Positions 47,244-59,500 of a stretch of 64,000 bases of DNA are shown piece by piece. The stretch comes from Gentiana macrophylla (taxonomy: Eukaryota; Streptophyta; Magnoliopsida; Gentianales; Gentianaceae), in the NCBI GenBank assembly GCA_026214975.1, contig CM047806.1, positions 52,469,947-52,533,946 of the forward strand, in the 5' to 3' direction. The notes below the pieces were generated by a model. It ran no database searches. It was not told where the DNA came from and worked only from the letters and a program-made list of their open reading frames with translations. Within the stretch, counting starts at the first letter, position 1. Every line of letters starts with the position of its first letter. Both the position numbers and the translations under genes were made by a program.

Positions 47244-47556
47244 ATGCTAGTCTACGTGAACTCCCACAAATGCTTGATCCAAAGAAGCCTGTTATTTCGG
47301 TCAAAGTAGTTAACACTGATCACGTACCACAAATGCCAATCCCGTAAGTGTTACAAACTTCAAGCTATTTATCATATTATACAGTATACATTATCTTCTT
47401 ATCCTTTGCTTTAAAAAAAATTACATTCTTTACAGGGGTGACTGTGGGGTATACACGGTCAAGCTGATTGAGCATTTGCTGCATAAAGAAAAGTTTACTG
47501 TGATCAAAGCTGATAATATGCCGTTAATAAGACATAAACTTTGTGTCCAGGTATTT
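47244..47556 (+). pseudogene. Ulp1-like (C48) protease, C-terminal part with catalytic Cys
   Basis: Resumes the Ulp1 gene after Athila: SLRELPQMLDPKKPVISVKV and VPQMPIP, then an intron from 47344 (CCC|GTAAGTG) to TTTACAG (47435). The next exon starts GDCGVYTVKLIEHLLHKEKF; the catalytic Cys codon is 47443-47445. It ends LCVQ|GTATTT near 47550. His, Asp and Cys are therefore all preserved, on either side of a 23.7-kb insertion. Confidence 0.85.
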
Positions 47557-48350
47557 AATCAGTGCATAGATCCTTATATATGTAGGTATTTTTGGTGAAT
47601 ATTGTTAGCTACTACAATTTTGGTGTATGTTGTTAGCTACTACTATTTTGGTGTATGTTGTTAGCTACTACAATTTTGGTGAATGTAATTTGTTGTGTTT
47701 TGATGAGTATTTAATCTAAAACCCTTTTGTTGAATTTAATTATGTCGTTTACTATATAACACTTAACGGAAGATCTTGACATTTTTCTAGTGCTTCTCTC
47801 TATAGAGTTTCTACGGAGAATAATGGTTTCGGAAGGAGATCTTAAACATATGTGAAAAAAGGTATAAAAAAGATTATTTGTTTAAAAAAAACTCAAATTT
47901 AAGTCATTATTAACTCATTCAATATCAACTTAGATAACAACTTAAAATGCATTATAGACATTCAATATAGTAATTCAAAACCCTACATAAACAAATTTAT
48001 CACAAATAAAAACAAAACATACTTATAAACGTACGGAAATGTGAATTTCTCTACGCTTTAAGCGTAGAGAACCCACGTCCAAACGTAAGAATGTGCATTT
48101 CTCGTTCAAAGTGCATTGCTCTACGTTTGGAAGTGGTAGATAGCAATTAAGGTTGTTGTACATGTACTTGTTCAATATACACCACATGAACGAGCCATTT
48201 CTCTCATTCCTTCAAAGTCTTTCAAGTTAATCTCAATTTTCTAACCACTTCTTCATCTTTCAAATCCATTTCTTCATCATTCAAGTGCTCAATTTGAACT
48301 AACCACTTCTACATCTTTCAAGTCCATTTTTAATCTAAAGTGAATCAAAT
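47557..48350 (+). other. 3' flank of Ulp1 gene and upstream region of B3 gene
   Basis: 47570-47700 holds three tandem copies of a ~33-bp unit around GTTAGCTACTACAATTTTGG. 48048-48140 holds the MULE palindrome cluster. 48200-48330 has repeated CTTTCAAGTCCATTT-like units of a pyrimidine-rich 5' leader. A weak coding trace (FLVLLSIEFLRRIMV, about 47783-47828) could be the last Ulp1 exon. Confidence 0.5.
48048..48140. promoter_or_regulatory. Palindrome cluster 3 of the MULE
   Basis: A near-perfect hairpin CTCTACGCTT/AAGCGTAGAG (48049-48069), an inverse copy CCACGTCCAAACGTAAGA (48073-48090) and CTCTACGTTTGGAAGTGGTA (48119-48138). Same core as the clusters before the DUF1985 gene 30 kb to the left. 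It lies about 210 bp upstream of the B3 gene ATG. Confidence 0.75.
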
Positions 48351-49175
48351 GGATATTGATCGTTTTTAAAGTTCTTGGTGGCGGTTTACTTAACAAGTTT
48401 GTTATGTCATTATTAATTAACTTACATTTATATCACTTATATTATGATTGAACAAACGTGAGACACTACCTCCAACATACGTTAATAGGTTGAACGACAC
48501 GCTGAGGAACCTAAATAGGGCCGTTCTCAAAAGCCGATTAAGGACATGAGTAGTGAGGGTTGGAGCCATGAGACAATGGAATTCTTCGTTTCTTTAGGGA
48601 AGGTTGGGAGGAGTATGTGGCGCTCATGACTTGAATGGGGGAGAGTTTATAGTGTTTGAACACATGGGGGATTTCACTTTCGACACTATTGTGCTGGATC
48701 ACACTTCTTGTGAGAAGACTTTTTCTGAGTTCGAGAGTGAAGAAGATGCAGATGGTGATGCAGGTGCAGGTAACCAAAATCCCCATTTTCAGACGACGCT
48801 GGCAAACTGGGCATTTTCACATGGTTATTGTGTGGTGAGATATTTAAAATCTTTTTGGTTGTTTTCTTGTTTTATCTTTTTTCCTCATTGTACTTTGTAA
48901 CAGTATTTAAATTTGTTTGTGATTTGTAGAATATTCCAACTGCATTTGCTAGAACAAACGACATGATGCGAAACAAAAGCGTGGAACTGCGAATTGCCAC
49001 AGGGGAATCATGGCCTGCTAGAATTGTCGGAAACTATCAACGAGTTCGTTTAAGCGGGTTGAATGATTTCATTATGGACAATGACCTAAATGTTGGAGAT
49101 GAATGCAGCTTTGAAGTCATTGATCAACCTAGAGAAAATCACGTCGTGTTTAATGTGGTGATTACTAAACATTGA
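48351..49175 (+). pseudogene. Two-domain B3 (REM-like) DNA-binding protein
   Basis: Three putative exons. Exon 1 starts ATGGATATTGATCG (48350) and codes a degenerate FKFLV-type B3 start. Exon 2 (about 48457-48834) codes LPPTYVNRLNDTL, the GWEEYV segment in another frame, then GGEFIVFEHMGDFTFDTIVL (first B3 domain end). Exon 3 (48930-49175) is intact: PTAFARTNDMMRNKSVELRI then RVRLSGLNDFIMDNDLNVGD, ECSFEVID (second B3 domain). REM proteins are plant nuclear DNA-binding factors. A one- or two-base shift near 48625, and stops at 48547 and 48595, interrupt domain 1. No strong alternative identity. It lies inside the MULE, with the MULE palindromes in its upstream region. Confidence 0.8.
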
Positions 49176-49477
49176 AGAGCATTTATTTAGGCGCCATCCT
49201 ATCGTATTTAATGAACACCCTTGGTTTATTTAAGCGTCATCTTATTGTTATCTCAATGTATCATTACTCTTTATTTTTATGTTTGTAAGCCCCGTATGTA
49301 AGCCACTGTATCATTACGATTTCTTTTTTTGTTTGTAAGCCCAGTATGCTTTTACTACTTATCATTTCCTATCGACTATTTTTGCCTCGACAATTACACA
49401 ACAACTGTTAGTTTTACAGAGGTTGTGTAATACAAGACAAACTTGATTCCGATTAAAAACTTAATAAAATCATTACT
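49176..49477 (+). other. B3 gene 3' flank
   Basis: AT-rich, with two near-copies of a GTATCATTAC...TTTGTAAGCCC segment (about 49258 and 49310) and a TTGTGTAA inverted pair (49395, 49423). Probably the shared 3' region of the convergent B3 and transposase genes. No gene. Confidence 0.5.
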
Positions 49478-49482
49478 ACAAT

Positions 49483-51246
49483 TGATCGGGGTCAATCAGG
49501 TTATAATATACTTGATGACCACCATAAACCAATACTAGCAAGAGGACTAGGCCCATCTTAGTATAGCTATAGTGAATCAAGGTCGATCCCACAGGGAACC
49601 AATTGTGGATCATCTTATATACAAACAATTAATTAAACATGTCAAGTACATAGAGGCGGTCTACGACCAACATAAGACAAGAAAGGTAAAGACACGACTC
49701 GACACAACGTAATTAACCTCCCCAATTATAGTCTTTATCATTTGGAACTAGATAATTTATATGATAAATCGAACTTATTAATCACAATCCATTTGTATCT
49801 ATCTTAGATTGGCTACGGAGTCATCCTCTTTAACTTGACTTAGCACCGGTTAGGTTGCTGAGATCATTTGTGCTACATTACGTGACTTCACCTTTTAGGC
49901 TTCCATCTCATATAATTTGCACGCTTACGACTCTAAGGATGCCGATATTAATCGTACACCTCGTCTAGGCAACATTCCTATGGTTAGGCGTACTTCCTAA
50001 GCGATTACTCAAGCTCTCGTCCAACTAGCAATTACCAAGTTATAGTCTCATGCTAATCTACGACGTATGTATAATCAGGTGCATGCAATTCCCGAATATA
50101 AACCTACCTAGATAATGCTGAACGTCCGTGAAGAGCAATTCATAAGCCTACCTAAGAGTTTTATATTGGTATTTCCTTTTTACACGTTTTAATTAAACTA
50201 AGCGAGTAACGTAGCCATAGCCATACCTACTGAGATAATAAATTCAACTAGGTTAACCTAACCATAAAGACGTGGCGTAATTAACAGATGACAGGGGCTC
50301 GGTCGACCGAGTGAATAGGCTCGGTCGACCGAATGAACTTTTTCGGTCACCCGAATCGATTTCGTCCCCAGATTACATCTCTGAACATATCTCTCAGCGT
50401 TTCTCATACAATACGGACTAAAATAGTAATTCGTTAAGCAATCATATAAATTAACATAGATACACGTTAATTAAATCAAGTACATTCATGAATAAATACT
50501 AAGTGTATGATGTAGGTTATAGGATCCTCATAGACAAGGTATCGCCACCTTCCTAACGTCATAGCCTAGATCTACATCATCTAGCTATGATTAACTAACT
50601 CAAACGCTAAAGCATAATTAGGGGGGACTAATTACTTAAAATAAAGAAGACAGAAAATAAAGGCTTACATATTGAAGCCCCTAAATTGCTGAAAAAACTT
50701 TTAATCAAAATTTTGTATTTTGTTGTGTAATGTAATGGTTCAATGATATGATATTATAAATTTGGTAGCTGCTGCTTATATAGAGGCTGTAACCGACCTA
50801 GGGAGGATCTAGAAGATATACACGCAAAAATCCCATGAGTGACCGAACCGACATACTCGGTCGACCAAATGATAGGGCTCGGTCGACCGAGCCTTTTTCT
50901 GCACGTGTTAACCGTTTCTCTCGTCTATCTTTTTCCCCACTGCACGCTTGCGTGTTGATCTGATTAATCTTTCATTTAATGCTCCGATTTTCCTCTTCAT
51001 TATCTTGAGATTTCTCGATTGCGCGATATTTATCTTCCCGATTTATCACGATCTACAAAATCAGCAATTATCGCACAATAAATCGGTCTTTAATAATAAA
51101 AATAGTTAAATACCAAATATCATATTAATAATCACTTAACATTAAATAATAAATATAAACGAGTGATTTAATATGAAATATACATTATTAATCTCTATTT
51201 AAGGTCAACGTTGATGACTTTTACGGGTATAATTTGACCGTCATCA
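49483..51246 (-). repeat. LTR 1 of the tandem (outer 3' LTR)
   Basis: 1764 bp, TGATCGGGGTCAATC to GACCGTCATCA. Palindromes at 50297-50354 and 50855-50893; minus-strand TATA CTATATAAGC at about 50774-50783. The U5-end motif GGTCGATCCCACAGGGAACC is at 49581-49600. Confidence 0.93.
50297..50893 (-). promoter_or_regulatory. CTCGGTCGACCGAG palindromes in LTR 1
   Basis: Left group: 50297, 50319 and the variant TTCGGTCACCCGAA at 50342. Right group: 50855 and 50878 (GCTCGGTCGACCGAGC, perfect 16-bp palindrome). The right group is about 75-110 bp upstream of the minus-strand TATA near 50780; the left group lies downstream of it, in the transcribed part. Repeated in LTR 2 (about 55628-55690 and 56188-56226) and LTR 3 (about 60953-61012 and 61510-61550). 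Confidence 0.75.
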
Positions 51247-54200
51247 ACTACCCCCCACTTAGACTTTGATCGTCCCGAACAAAGCATCAATAAGTCATTC
51301 CCCAAGACAACATTTTCTATGGTCAGATCATACTTACGCAAGAAACTTAAGTCAACTCATACTAGTCATGCTCATAAGATATCCATTATTCACTACTCCC
51401 TATGAATCGAAGTGATGTGTGCATGTGCATTGGTTTTATATAAATGTGGCAAGATTAGAGTTTATGCAGACCTCATATCAAATTTCACCAACATCAGCAT
51501 TCATACTTCTTAAGCCTCGCAATGGTTAAAGCACTAGAACAATAAGCAAGAGCGTATCTATAGGGTTTTTGGACTTGGAGATCGAGTACTACTCAAAGCC
51601 TCTTAAAGAGTTGAATATTCTTTTCATATCTTCATATTTTTCAAATACTATCAATCTCAAGGAAGAAAAATTTTTAGAGTATCCCCCTATCTTAGATCAT
51701 GCATAGCATTGAATATTACCACAAGCGGGGCTACTTTGGTAATGTTACTACAATCCCAAAGTGTTTTAACGCATTGTCAAACACAGTGCGTCTCAAGCTT
51801 ATTACTCCGCTTTTGTTGGCAAGAATATCGTAATACATCGCCAGATAGATATTGACACTAAGTTTACATAACCAATCATCTATGCAATGTACACATAATT
51901 TCTTCAGTTATTATGATTTGCGCGGTATACTCGATTCACAGATTGAGTAATCGAATAATAAATAACTACTTGCAAAAACGAGCATGAATATCCTTAAATT
52001 TACCTAACATAAGTATAAAATGATCACGTACTCATGAAACTTGGTTCCTTTCCTATCAATTCTTAGCTAGGAACTCACAATTCTAAGGGTACGAGATACA
52101 TAATATGGTATTTATTCAATTTTTTCAATCATGTGCCGTTTCATTCAATTTTCAATCATAACATGGCTAAGTCTCCAACCCCCCACTTAAACATGGCATT
52201 GTCCTCAATGACAAAAATAAATGAGAATTTAGTAAAAAGACTTAGCTCTAGAACGGGTCCAAGTAAAGGAAAAAGATCGGAGTAAATTTCAGCACGTCGT
52301 GGAGAGATAGACACATCCTGTATAAGCAAACAAACTCCACGAAATCGTCAAATACCATGTCTATGGAAGTTATAAAATAATGTGGCAGTAATGAGGTATA
52401 AATACCTAAAAACAGTTTAAGCCACTTTATTTTATACAACCAATGACAAGGGAAACCAAAAAGGAAAATACTAAATAGAAAGAAAAATAAACAAGCAACT
52501 AAAGATGGTAGTCTTCATCTACAACCTCCACCGCCTAAATATGCTTAAAACCGGGTGGAGAAGACAAAGATCAAAAAGCATTACCCCACGGGGGAAAACA
52601 CGAGGTTAACAGGATTAACCATGTATTCAATCCAGTGGAAAAAAGAAAACTTGGTAAGGTATAACAGATTCAATGTGACCTAGTGGTAAAAGATAGGATC
52701 AAATACTTAGCGCAGAAACTTCACGCTTGCATTGGATATCAACAACTTAGTGAGATGTAACTACTCCTCGAAATTACTAATAACCCAATGTATCACGTAA
52801 AAGTCATAACCGTCATCAACAAGGTCGGATCGGTGTGATAGTTCAGAACAGAACTTATCCTCTAGAAATGCCGGAATAGACGGAAAAAATGTGAAATTTA
52901 AAACTTCCGGTAGAAAGATAAGTTGTACTTTGATCGAACCAAAAACCTTTAAAATCTATCTTGGGTCAGAGCTACACTTCCCCCAACTAGGATCATGAAA
53001 ATCAAAATGATATAATACTCAATAAAAGCTTAGCAATATTTCGAATTCCGCAACACAAAGGTATTTTGTGAACAAGATGGAGGTAGAGAGTATAATGGGT
53101 TGAGAAAAAGATACACATAAGGAGGGTAAGAAAAGATAAAGGGTGGGTAAGAAATTGTGTTTATGGTTGGGTTGGAAATGGTTAAGGCATTGAGATTGGG
53201 TGGGAGAGTGAAACGGATGGAAAGAGAGAGAGAGGCGATGAAAGAATGGTTAGAAATGTGAACAGTTGGGGCAGATTGGTGAGAGGATCGAAAAGTTTGA
53301 AGGTGAAAAAGTGTAAAGGGAAAGATAAGGATAATTGCAGAATGAATTGCACATCACTTTGGATTTTCACTTGGATCACCTAAAAAGTTTTAGAATTTGA
53401 CCAAGATTGTTCTTGTTCACACCAATCATTCTCTGTTACATTTTCAGTAATTATCAAGCTCTCTTAATGCTTCCATCTTAAGGTGGATTGCTAAATTTCC
53501 TTTTCTTTAGCAATTTCTTGACTCTCCTACGGAACTCTATTTCACGTGGCCTATATTGAGTAAAAAGTTTTGCACATCCTTAGCCCAATGGCCATCGAAC
53601 ACGGCAAAATAAAAACCCGAACATATGTCACGTTACTTTTATTTGACTCAAAGAAAACAAAACCTATAATCCTAAAAAGAAATCCTAAGGGTTTTAAAGA
53701 AGTAGTTACGAGTTTAAAGTCCTCACTCAACTTTCCAAAGATTATCCTTGTCGCTTATCATTCTTGGTTCGCCAGACTTTGACCCTCTGAGCACTATTAG
53801 AGGTGGCTTGTCGCTTTTGCGGATTAATACCCTTCCCTTGGTTGTGAGACCTAGAAAACGACATTTATCCATACCATTTATCCAAAGCTCTTACCTCGGC
53901 TCTCGTTTTAGGAATTAGTGAATTCTAAGGAGATTTAGTCCTAGGGACCCATTTTAATCACATCCTCTATAATGCTGCTTCATTATGCTCTCTCAAAACT
54001 CAACGTCTTCTTTAGATTGAGAATTGTTAAAAACTACACAAATTGTTGCTCCCATGGCCAGTAGAAGCAATCTCATGCATAGGACAATGAGATTTTAACA
54101 GAACTACGAGGAACTCTTTATTCACTGCTTCCTTCAACTACTACATGTTTCCTTACACCCTCTAGATGAGACAGATATGGGGCAAAACCTTCGACACTAA

Positions 54201-54817
54201 TAAAATTATTCTTACAAACCAACTCCGGGCTAAGATTCATACTAAGGTTCATGTATAGGCTAACTTATGCTCAAAAAACCAAAAGGTAGTAAAACATAAG
54301 CAAAAAAAGGGTAGTACCTTGCCTCCAACATTGTACCACGAAAAATTTAAGCCTTTAAATTTTTTTCGGAGCCATCTTGGTGCTTTAAAGGTATTGCTTC
54401 CATCGCTTTTTCCATCGTAGATTCGTAGCTCCACATGTTTGCTGGGTTATTTTCTCACCATGAAAAATTACCGACTTCAGATTATTGCTTCCCTGGTTTC
54501 GCAAATGTAAGAAAAACAAAGCAGACCGTGGATCGATTTTAACATGGTTTCCCATGCTTTGCTATCGAGACCTACGGATTAAACATACGGGAATAAATGA
54601 CACGCGAAGTCCCGGAAAATAGAACCCGGCTCATTGGCAACGAGAGGCGGTCTCGTTGGGAGGCGAAACCAAATTGCTCCAGATTCGGAATTTTTACACA
54701 TAGCGATACAACCGGAGGACTCAAAAACAGACTCTAAAAGCAGAAAACTTGACATGAATAAGAAAATTATTTATATATAAAATTGACCGTTGGTTCCCGG
54801 CAACGGCGCCAAAAACT
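51247..54817 (-). other. Internal region 1 of the tandem element, non-coding
   Basis: Polypurine tract next to LTR 1 (minus strand AAGTGGGGGGTAGT, 51248-51261). Internal polypurine-like motif, minus strand TTGAGGACAATGCCATGTTT then AAGTGGGGGG, at about 52179-52209. PBS at 54796-54811. Small frames (52248-52439, 53182-53379) have no domain and recur unchanged in internal 2 only because the copies are nearly identical. No gag, protease, RT or integrase is visible. Confidence 0.8.
54796..54811 (-). other. Primer binding site for tRNA-Asp, tandem element
   Basis: Plus strand CCCGGCAACGGCGCCA, perfect to the tRNA-Asp 3' end over 16 nt, 6 bp from the LTR edge. The second copy near 60119-60135 is altered (CCCGCACACGGGCGCCA). 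Confidence 0.92.
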
Positions 54818-56579
54818 TGATCGGGTCAATCAGGTTATAATATACTTGACCACCATAAACCAATACTAGCAAGAGGACTAGGCCCATCGTTGTATAGCTA
54901 TAGTGAATCAAGGTCGATCCCACGAGGGAACCAATTGTGGATCATCTTATATACAAACAATTAATTAAACATGTCAAGGACATAGAGGCGGTCTACGACC
55001 AACATAAGACAAGAAAGGTAAAGACACGACTCGACACAACGTAATTAACCTCCCCAATTGTAGTCTTTATCGTTTGGAACTAGATAATTTATATAATAAA
55101 CTGAACTTATTAACTGTCAATCCGTTTGTATCTATCTTAGATTGGCTACGGGAGTCATCCTCTTTAACTTGACTTAGCACCGGTTAGGTTGCTAGATCAC
55201 TATGCTACATTACGTGACTTCACCTTTTAGGCTTCCATCTCATATAACTTGCACGCTTACGACTCTAAGGATGCCGTTATTAATCGTACACCTCGTCTAG
55301 GCAACATTCCTATGGTTAGGCGTACTTCCTAAGCGATTACTCAAGCTCTCGTCCAACTAGCAATTACCAAGTTATAGTCTCATGCTAATCTACGACGTAT
55401 GTATAATCAGGTGCATGCAATTTCCGAATATAAACCTACCTAGATAACGCTGAACGTCCGTGAAGAGCAATTCATAAGCCTACCTAAGAGTTTTATATTG
55501 GTATTTCCTTTTTACACATTTTAATTAAACTAAGCGAGTAACGTAGCCATAGCCATACCTACTGAGATAATAAATTCAACTAGGTTAACCTAACCATAAA
55601 GACGTGGCGTAATTAACAGATGACAGGGGCTCGGTCGACCGAGTGAATATGCTCGGTCGACCGAATGAACTTATTCGGTCACCCGAATCGATTTCGTCCC
55701 CAGATTACATCTCTGAACATATCTCTCAGCGTTTCTCATACAATACGGACTAAAATAGTAATTCGTTAAGCAATCATATAAATTAACATAGATACACGTT
55801 AATTAAATCAAGTAGATTCATGAATAAATACTAAGTGTATGACGTAGGTTATGGGATCCTCATAGACAAGGTATCGCCACCTTCCTAACGTCATAGCCTA
55901 GATCTACATCATCTAGCTATGATTAACTAACTCAAACGCTAAAGCATAATTGGGGGGGACTAATTACTTAAAATAAAGAAGACAGAAAATAAAGGCTTAC
56001 ATATTGAAGCCCCTAAATTGCTGAAAAAAACCTTTAATCAAAATTATGTATTTTGTTGTGTAATGTAATGGTTCAATGATATGATATTATAAATTTCGTA
56101 GCTGCTGCTTATATAGAGGCTGTAACCGACCTAGGGAGGATCTAGAAGATATACACACAAAAATCCCATGAGTGACCGAACCGACATACTCGGTCGACCG
56201 AGTGATAGGGCTCGGTCGACTGAGCCTTTTTCTGCACGTGTTAACCGTTTCTCTCGTCTTTCTTTTTCCCCACTGCACGCTTGCGTGTTGATCTGATTAA
56301 TCTTTCATTTAATTCTCCGATTTTCCTCTTCATTATCTTGAGATTTCTCGATTGCGCGATATTTATCTTCCCGATTTATCACGATCTACAAAATCAGCAA
56401 TTATCGCACAATAAATCGGTCTTTAATAATAAAAACAGTTAAATACCAAATATCATATTAATAATCACTTAACATTAAATAATAAATATAAACGAGTGAT
56501 TTAATATGAAATATACATTATTAATCTCGATTTAAGGTCAACGTTGATGACTTTTACGGGTATAATTTGACCGTCATCA
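54818..56579 (-). repeat. LTR 2 of the tandem (shared middle LTR)
   Basis: 1762 bp, serving as 3' LTR for internal 2 and 5' LTR for internal 1. Near identical to LTR 1 and LTR 3. Its junctions with both internals are the normal PBS and polypurine junctions. Confidence 0.93.
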
Positions 56580-59500
56580 ACTACCCCCCACTTAGACTTT
56601 GATCGTCCCGAACAAAGCATCAATAAGTCATTCCCCAAGACAACATTTTCTATGGTCAGATCATACTTACGCAAGAAACTTAAGTCAACTCATACTAGTC
56701 ATGCTCATAAGATATCCATTATTCACTACTCACTATGAATCGAAGTGATGTGTGCATGTGCATTGGTTTTATATAAATGTGGCAAGATTAGAGTTTATGC
56801 ACCTCATATCAAAATTCACAAACATCAAGATTCATACTTCTTAAGCCTCGCAATGGTTAAAGCACTAGAACAATAAGCAAGAGCGTATCTATAGGGTTTT
56901 GGACTTGGAGACCGAGTACTACTCAAAGCCTCTTAAAGAGTTGAATATTCTTTTCATATCTTCATATTTTTCAAATCTTGTCAATCTCAAGGAAGAAAAC
57001 TTTTAGAGTATCCCCTATCTTAGATCATGCATAGCATTGAATATTACCACAAGCGCGGGGCTACTTTGGTAATGTTACTACAAGCCCAGTGTTTTAACGC
57101 ATTGTCAAACACAGGTACGTCTCAAGCTTATTACTCCGCTTTTGTTGGCAAGAATATCGAATACATCGTGAGATAGATATTGACACTAAGTTTACATAAC
57201 CAATCATCTATGCAATGTACACATAATTTCTTCAGTTATTATGATTTGCGCGGTATACTCGATTCACAGATTGAGTAATCGAATAATAAATAACTACTTG
57301 CAAAAACGGGCATGAATATCCTTAAATTTACCTAACATAAGTATAAAATGATCACGTACTCATGAAACTTGGTTCCTTTCCTATCAATTCTTAGCTAGGA
57401 ACTCACAATTCTAAGGGTACGAGATACATAATATGGTATTTATTCAATTTTTTCAATCATGTGCCGTTTCATTCAATTTTCAATCATAACATGGCTAAGT
57501 CTCCTCCCCCCACTTAAACATGGCATTGTCCTCAATGACAAAAATAAATGAGAATTTAGGAAAAAGACTTAGCTCTGGAACGGGTCCAAGTAAAGGAAAA
57601 AGATCGGAGTAAATTTCAGCACGTCGTGGAGAGATAGACACATCATGTATAAGCAAACAAACTCCACGAAATCGTCAAATACCATGTCTATGGAAGTTAT
57701 AAAATAATGTGGCAGTAATGAGGTATAAATACCTAAAAACAGTTTAAGCCACTTTATTTTATACAACCAATGACAAGAAAACCAAAAAGGAAAATACTAA
57801 ATAGAAAGAAAAATAAACAAGCAACTAAAGATGGTAGTCTTCATCTACAACCTCCACCGCCTAAATATGCTTAAAACCGGGTGGAAGACAAAGATCAAAA
57901 GCATCACCCCACGGGGGAAAACACGAGGTTAACAGGATTAACCATGTATTCAATCCAGTGGAAAAAAGAAAACTTGGTAAGGTATAACAGATTCAATGTG
58001 ACCTAGTGGTAAAAGATAGGATCAAATACTTGGCGCAGAAACTTCACGCTTGCATTGGATATCAACAACTTAGTGAGATGTAACTACTCCTCGAAATTAC
58101 TAATAACCCAATGTATCACGTAAAAGTCATAACCGTCATCAACAAGGTCGGATCGGTGTGATAGTTCAGAACAGAACTTATCCTCTAAAAATTCCGGAAT
58201 AGACGGAAAAAATGTGAAATTTAAAACTTCCGGTAGAAAGATAAGTTGTACTTTGATCGAACCAAAAACCTTTAAAATCTAGCTAGGGTCAGAGCTACAC
58301 TTCCCCCAACTAGGATCATGAAAATCAAAATGATAAAATACTCAATAAAAGCTTAGCAATATTTCGAATTCCGCAACACAAAGGTATTTTGTGAACAAGA
58401 TGGAGGTAGAGAGTATAATGGGTTGAGAAAAAGATACACATAAGGAGGGTAAGAAAAGATAAAGGGTGGGTAAGAAATTGTGTTTATGGTTGGGTTGGAA
58501 ATGGTTAAGGCATTGAGATTGGGTGGGAGAGTGAAACGGATGGAAAGAGAGAGAGGCGATGAAAGAATGGTTAGAAATGTGAACAGTTGGGGCAGATTGG
58601 TGAGAGGATCGAAAAGTTTGAAGGTGAAAAAGTGTAAAGGGAAAGATAAGGATAATTGCAGAATGAATTGCACATCACTTTGGATTTTCACTTGGATCAC
58701 CTAAAAAGTTTTAGAATTTGACCAAGATTGTTCTTGTTCACACCAATCATTCTCTGTTACATTTTCAGTAATTCTCAAGCTCTCTTAATGCTTCCATCTT
58801 AAGGTGGATTGCTAAATTTCCTTTTCTTTAGCAATTTTTTGACTCTCCTACGGAACTCTATTTCACGTGGCCTATATTGAGTAAAAAAGTTTTGCACATC
58901 CTTAGCCCAATGGCCATTGGAACACGGCAAAATAAAAAACCTCAACATATGTCACGTTACTTTTATTTGACTCAAAGAAAACAAAACCTATAATCCTAAA
59001 AAGAAATCCTAAGGGTTTTAAAGAAGTAGTTCTTAGTTTAAAGTCCTCAGCTCCACTTTCCAAAGATTATCCTTGTCAGTTATCATTCTTGGTTCGCCAG
59101 ACTTTGACCCTCTGAGCACTATTAGAGGTGGCTTGTCGCTTTTGCGGATTAATACCCTTCCCTTGGTTGTGAGACCTAGAAAACGACATTTATCCATACC
59201 ATTTATCCAAAGCTCTTACCTCGGCTCTCGTTTTAGGAATTAGTGAATTCTAAGGAGATTTAGTCCTAGGGACCCATTTTAATCACATCCTCTATAATGC
59301 TGCTTCATTATGCTCTCTCAAAACTCAACGTCTTCTTTAGATTGAGAATTGTTAAAAACTACACAAATTGTTGCTCCCATGGCCAGTAGAAGCAATCTCA
59401 TGCATAGGACAATGAGATTTTAATGAACTACGAGGAACTCTTTATTCACTGCTTCCTTCAACTACTACATGTTTCCTTACACCTCTAGATGAGACAGATA

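Noticed and set aside
54790..54812. Possible tRNA-Asp gene
   Set aside because: Only the last 16-18 nt of tRNA-Asp are present, beside LTR edges; these are primer binding sites. The same holds near 4302, 25126 and 60119.
58353..58700. 115-aa minus-strand frame as a membrane protein
   Set aside because: Leu/Phe/Ser/Pro run comes from a purine-rich tract; the copy in internal 1 is shorter and differently framed.
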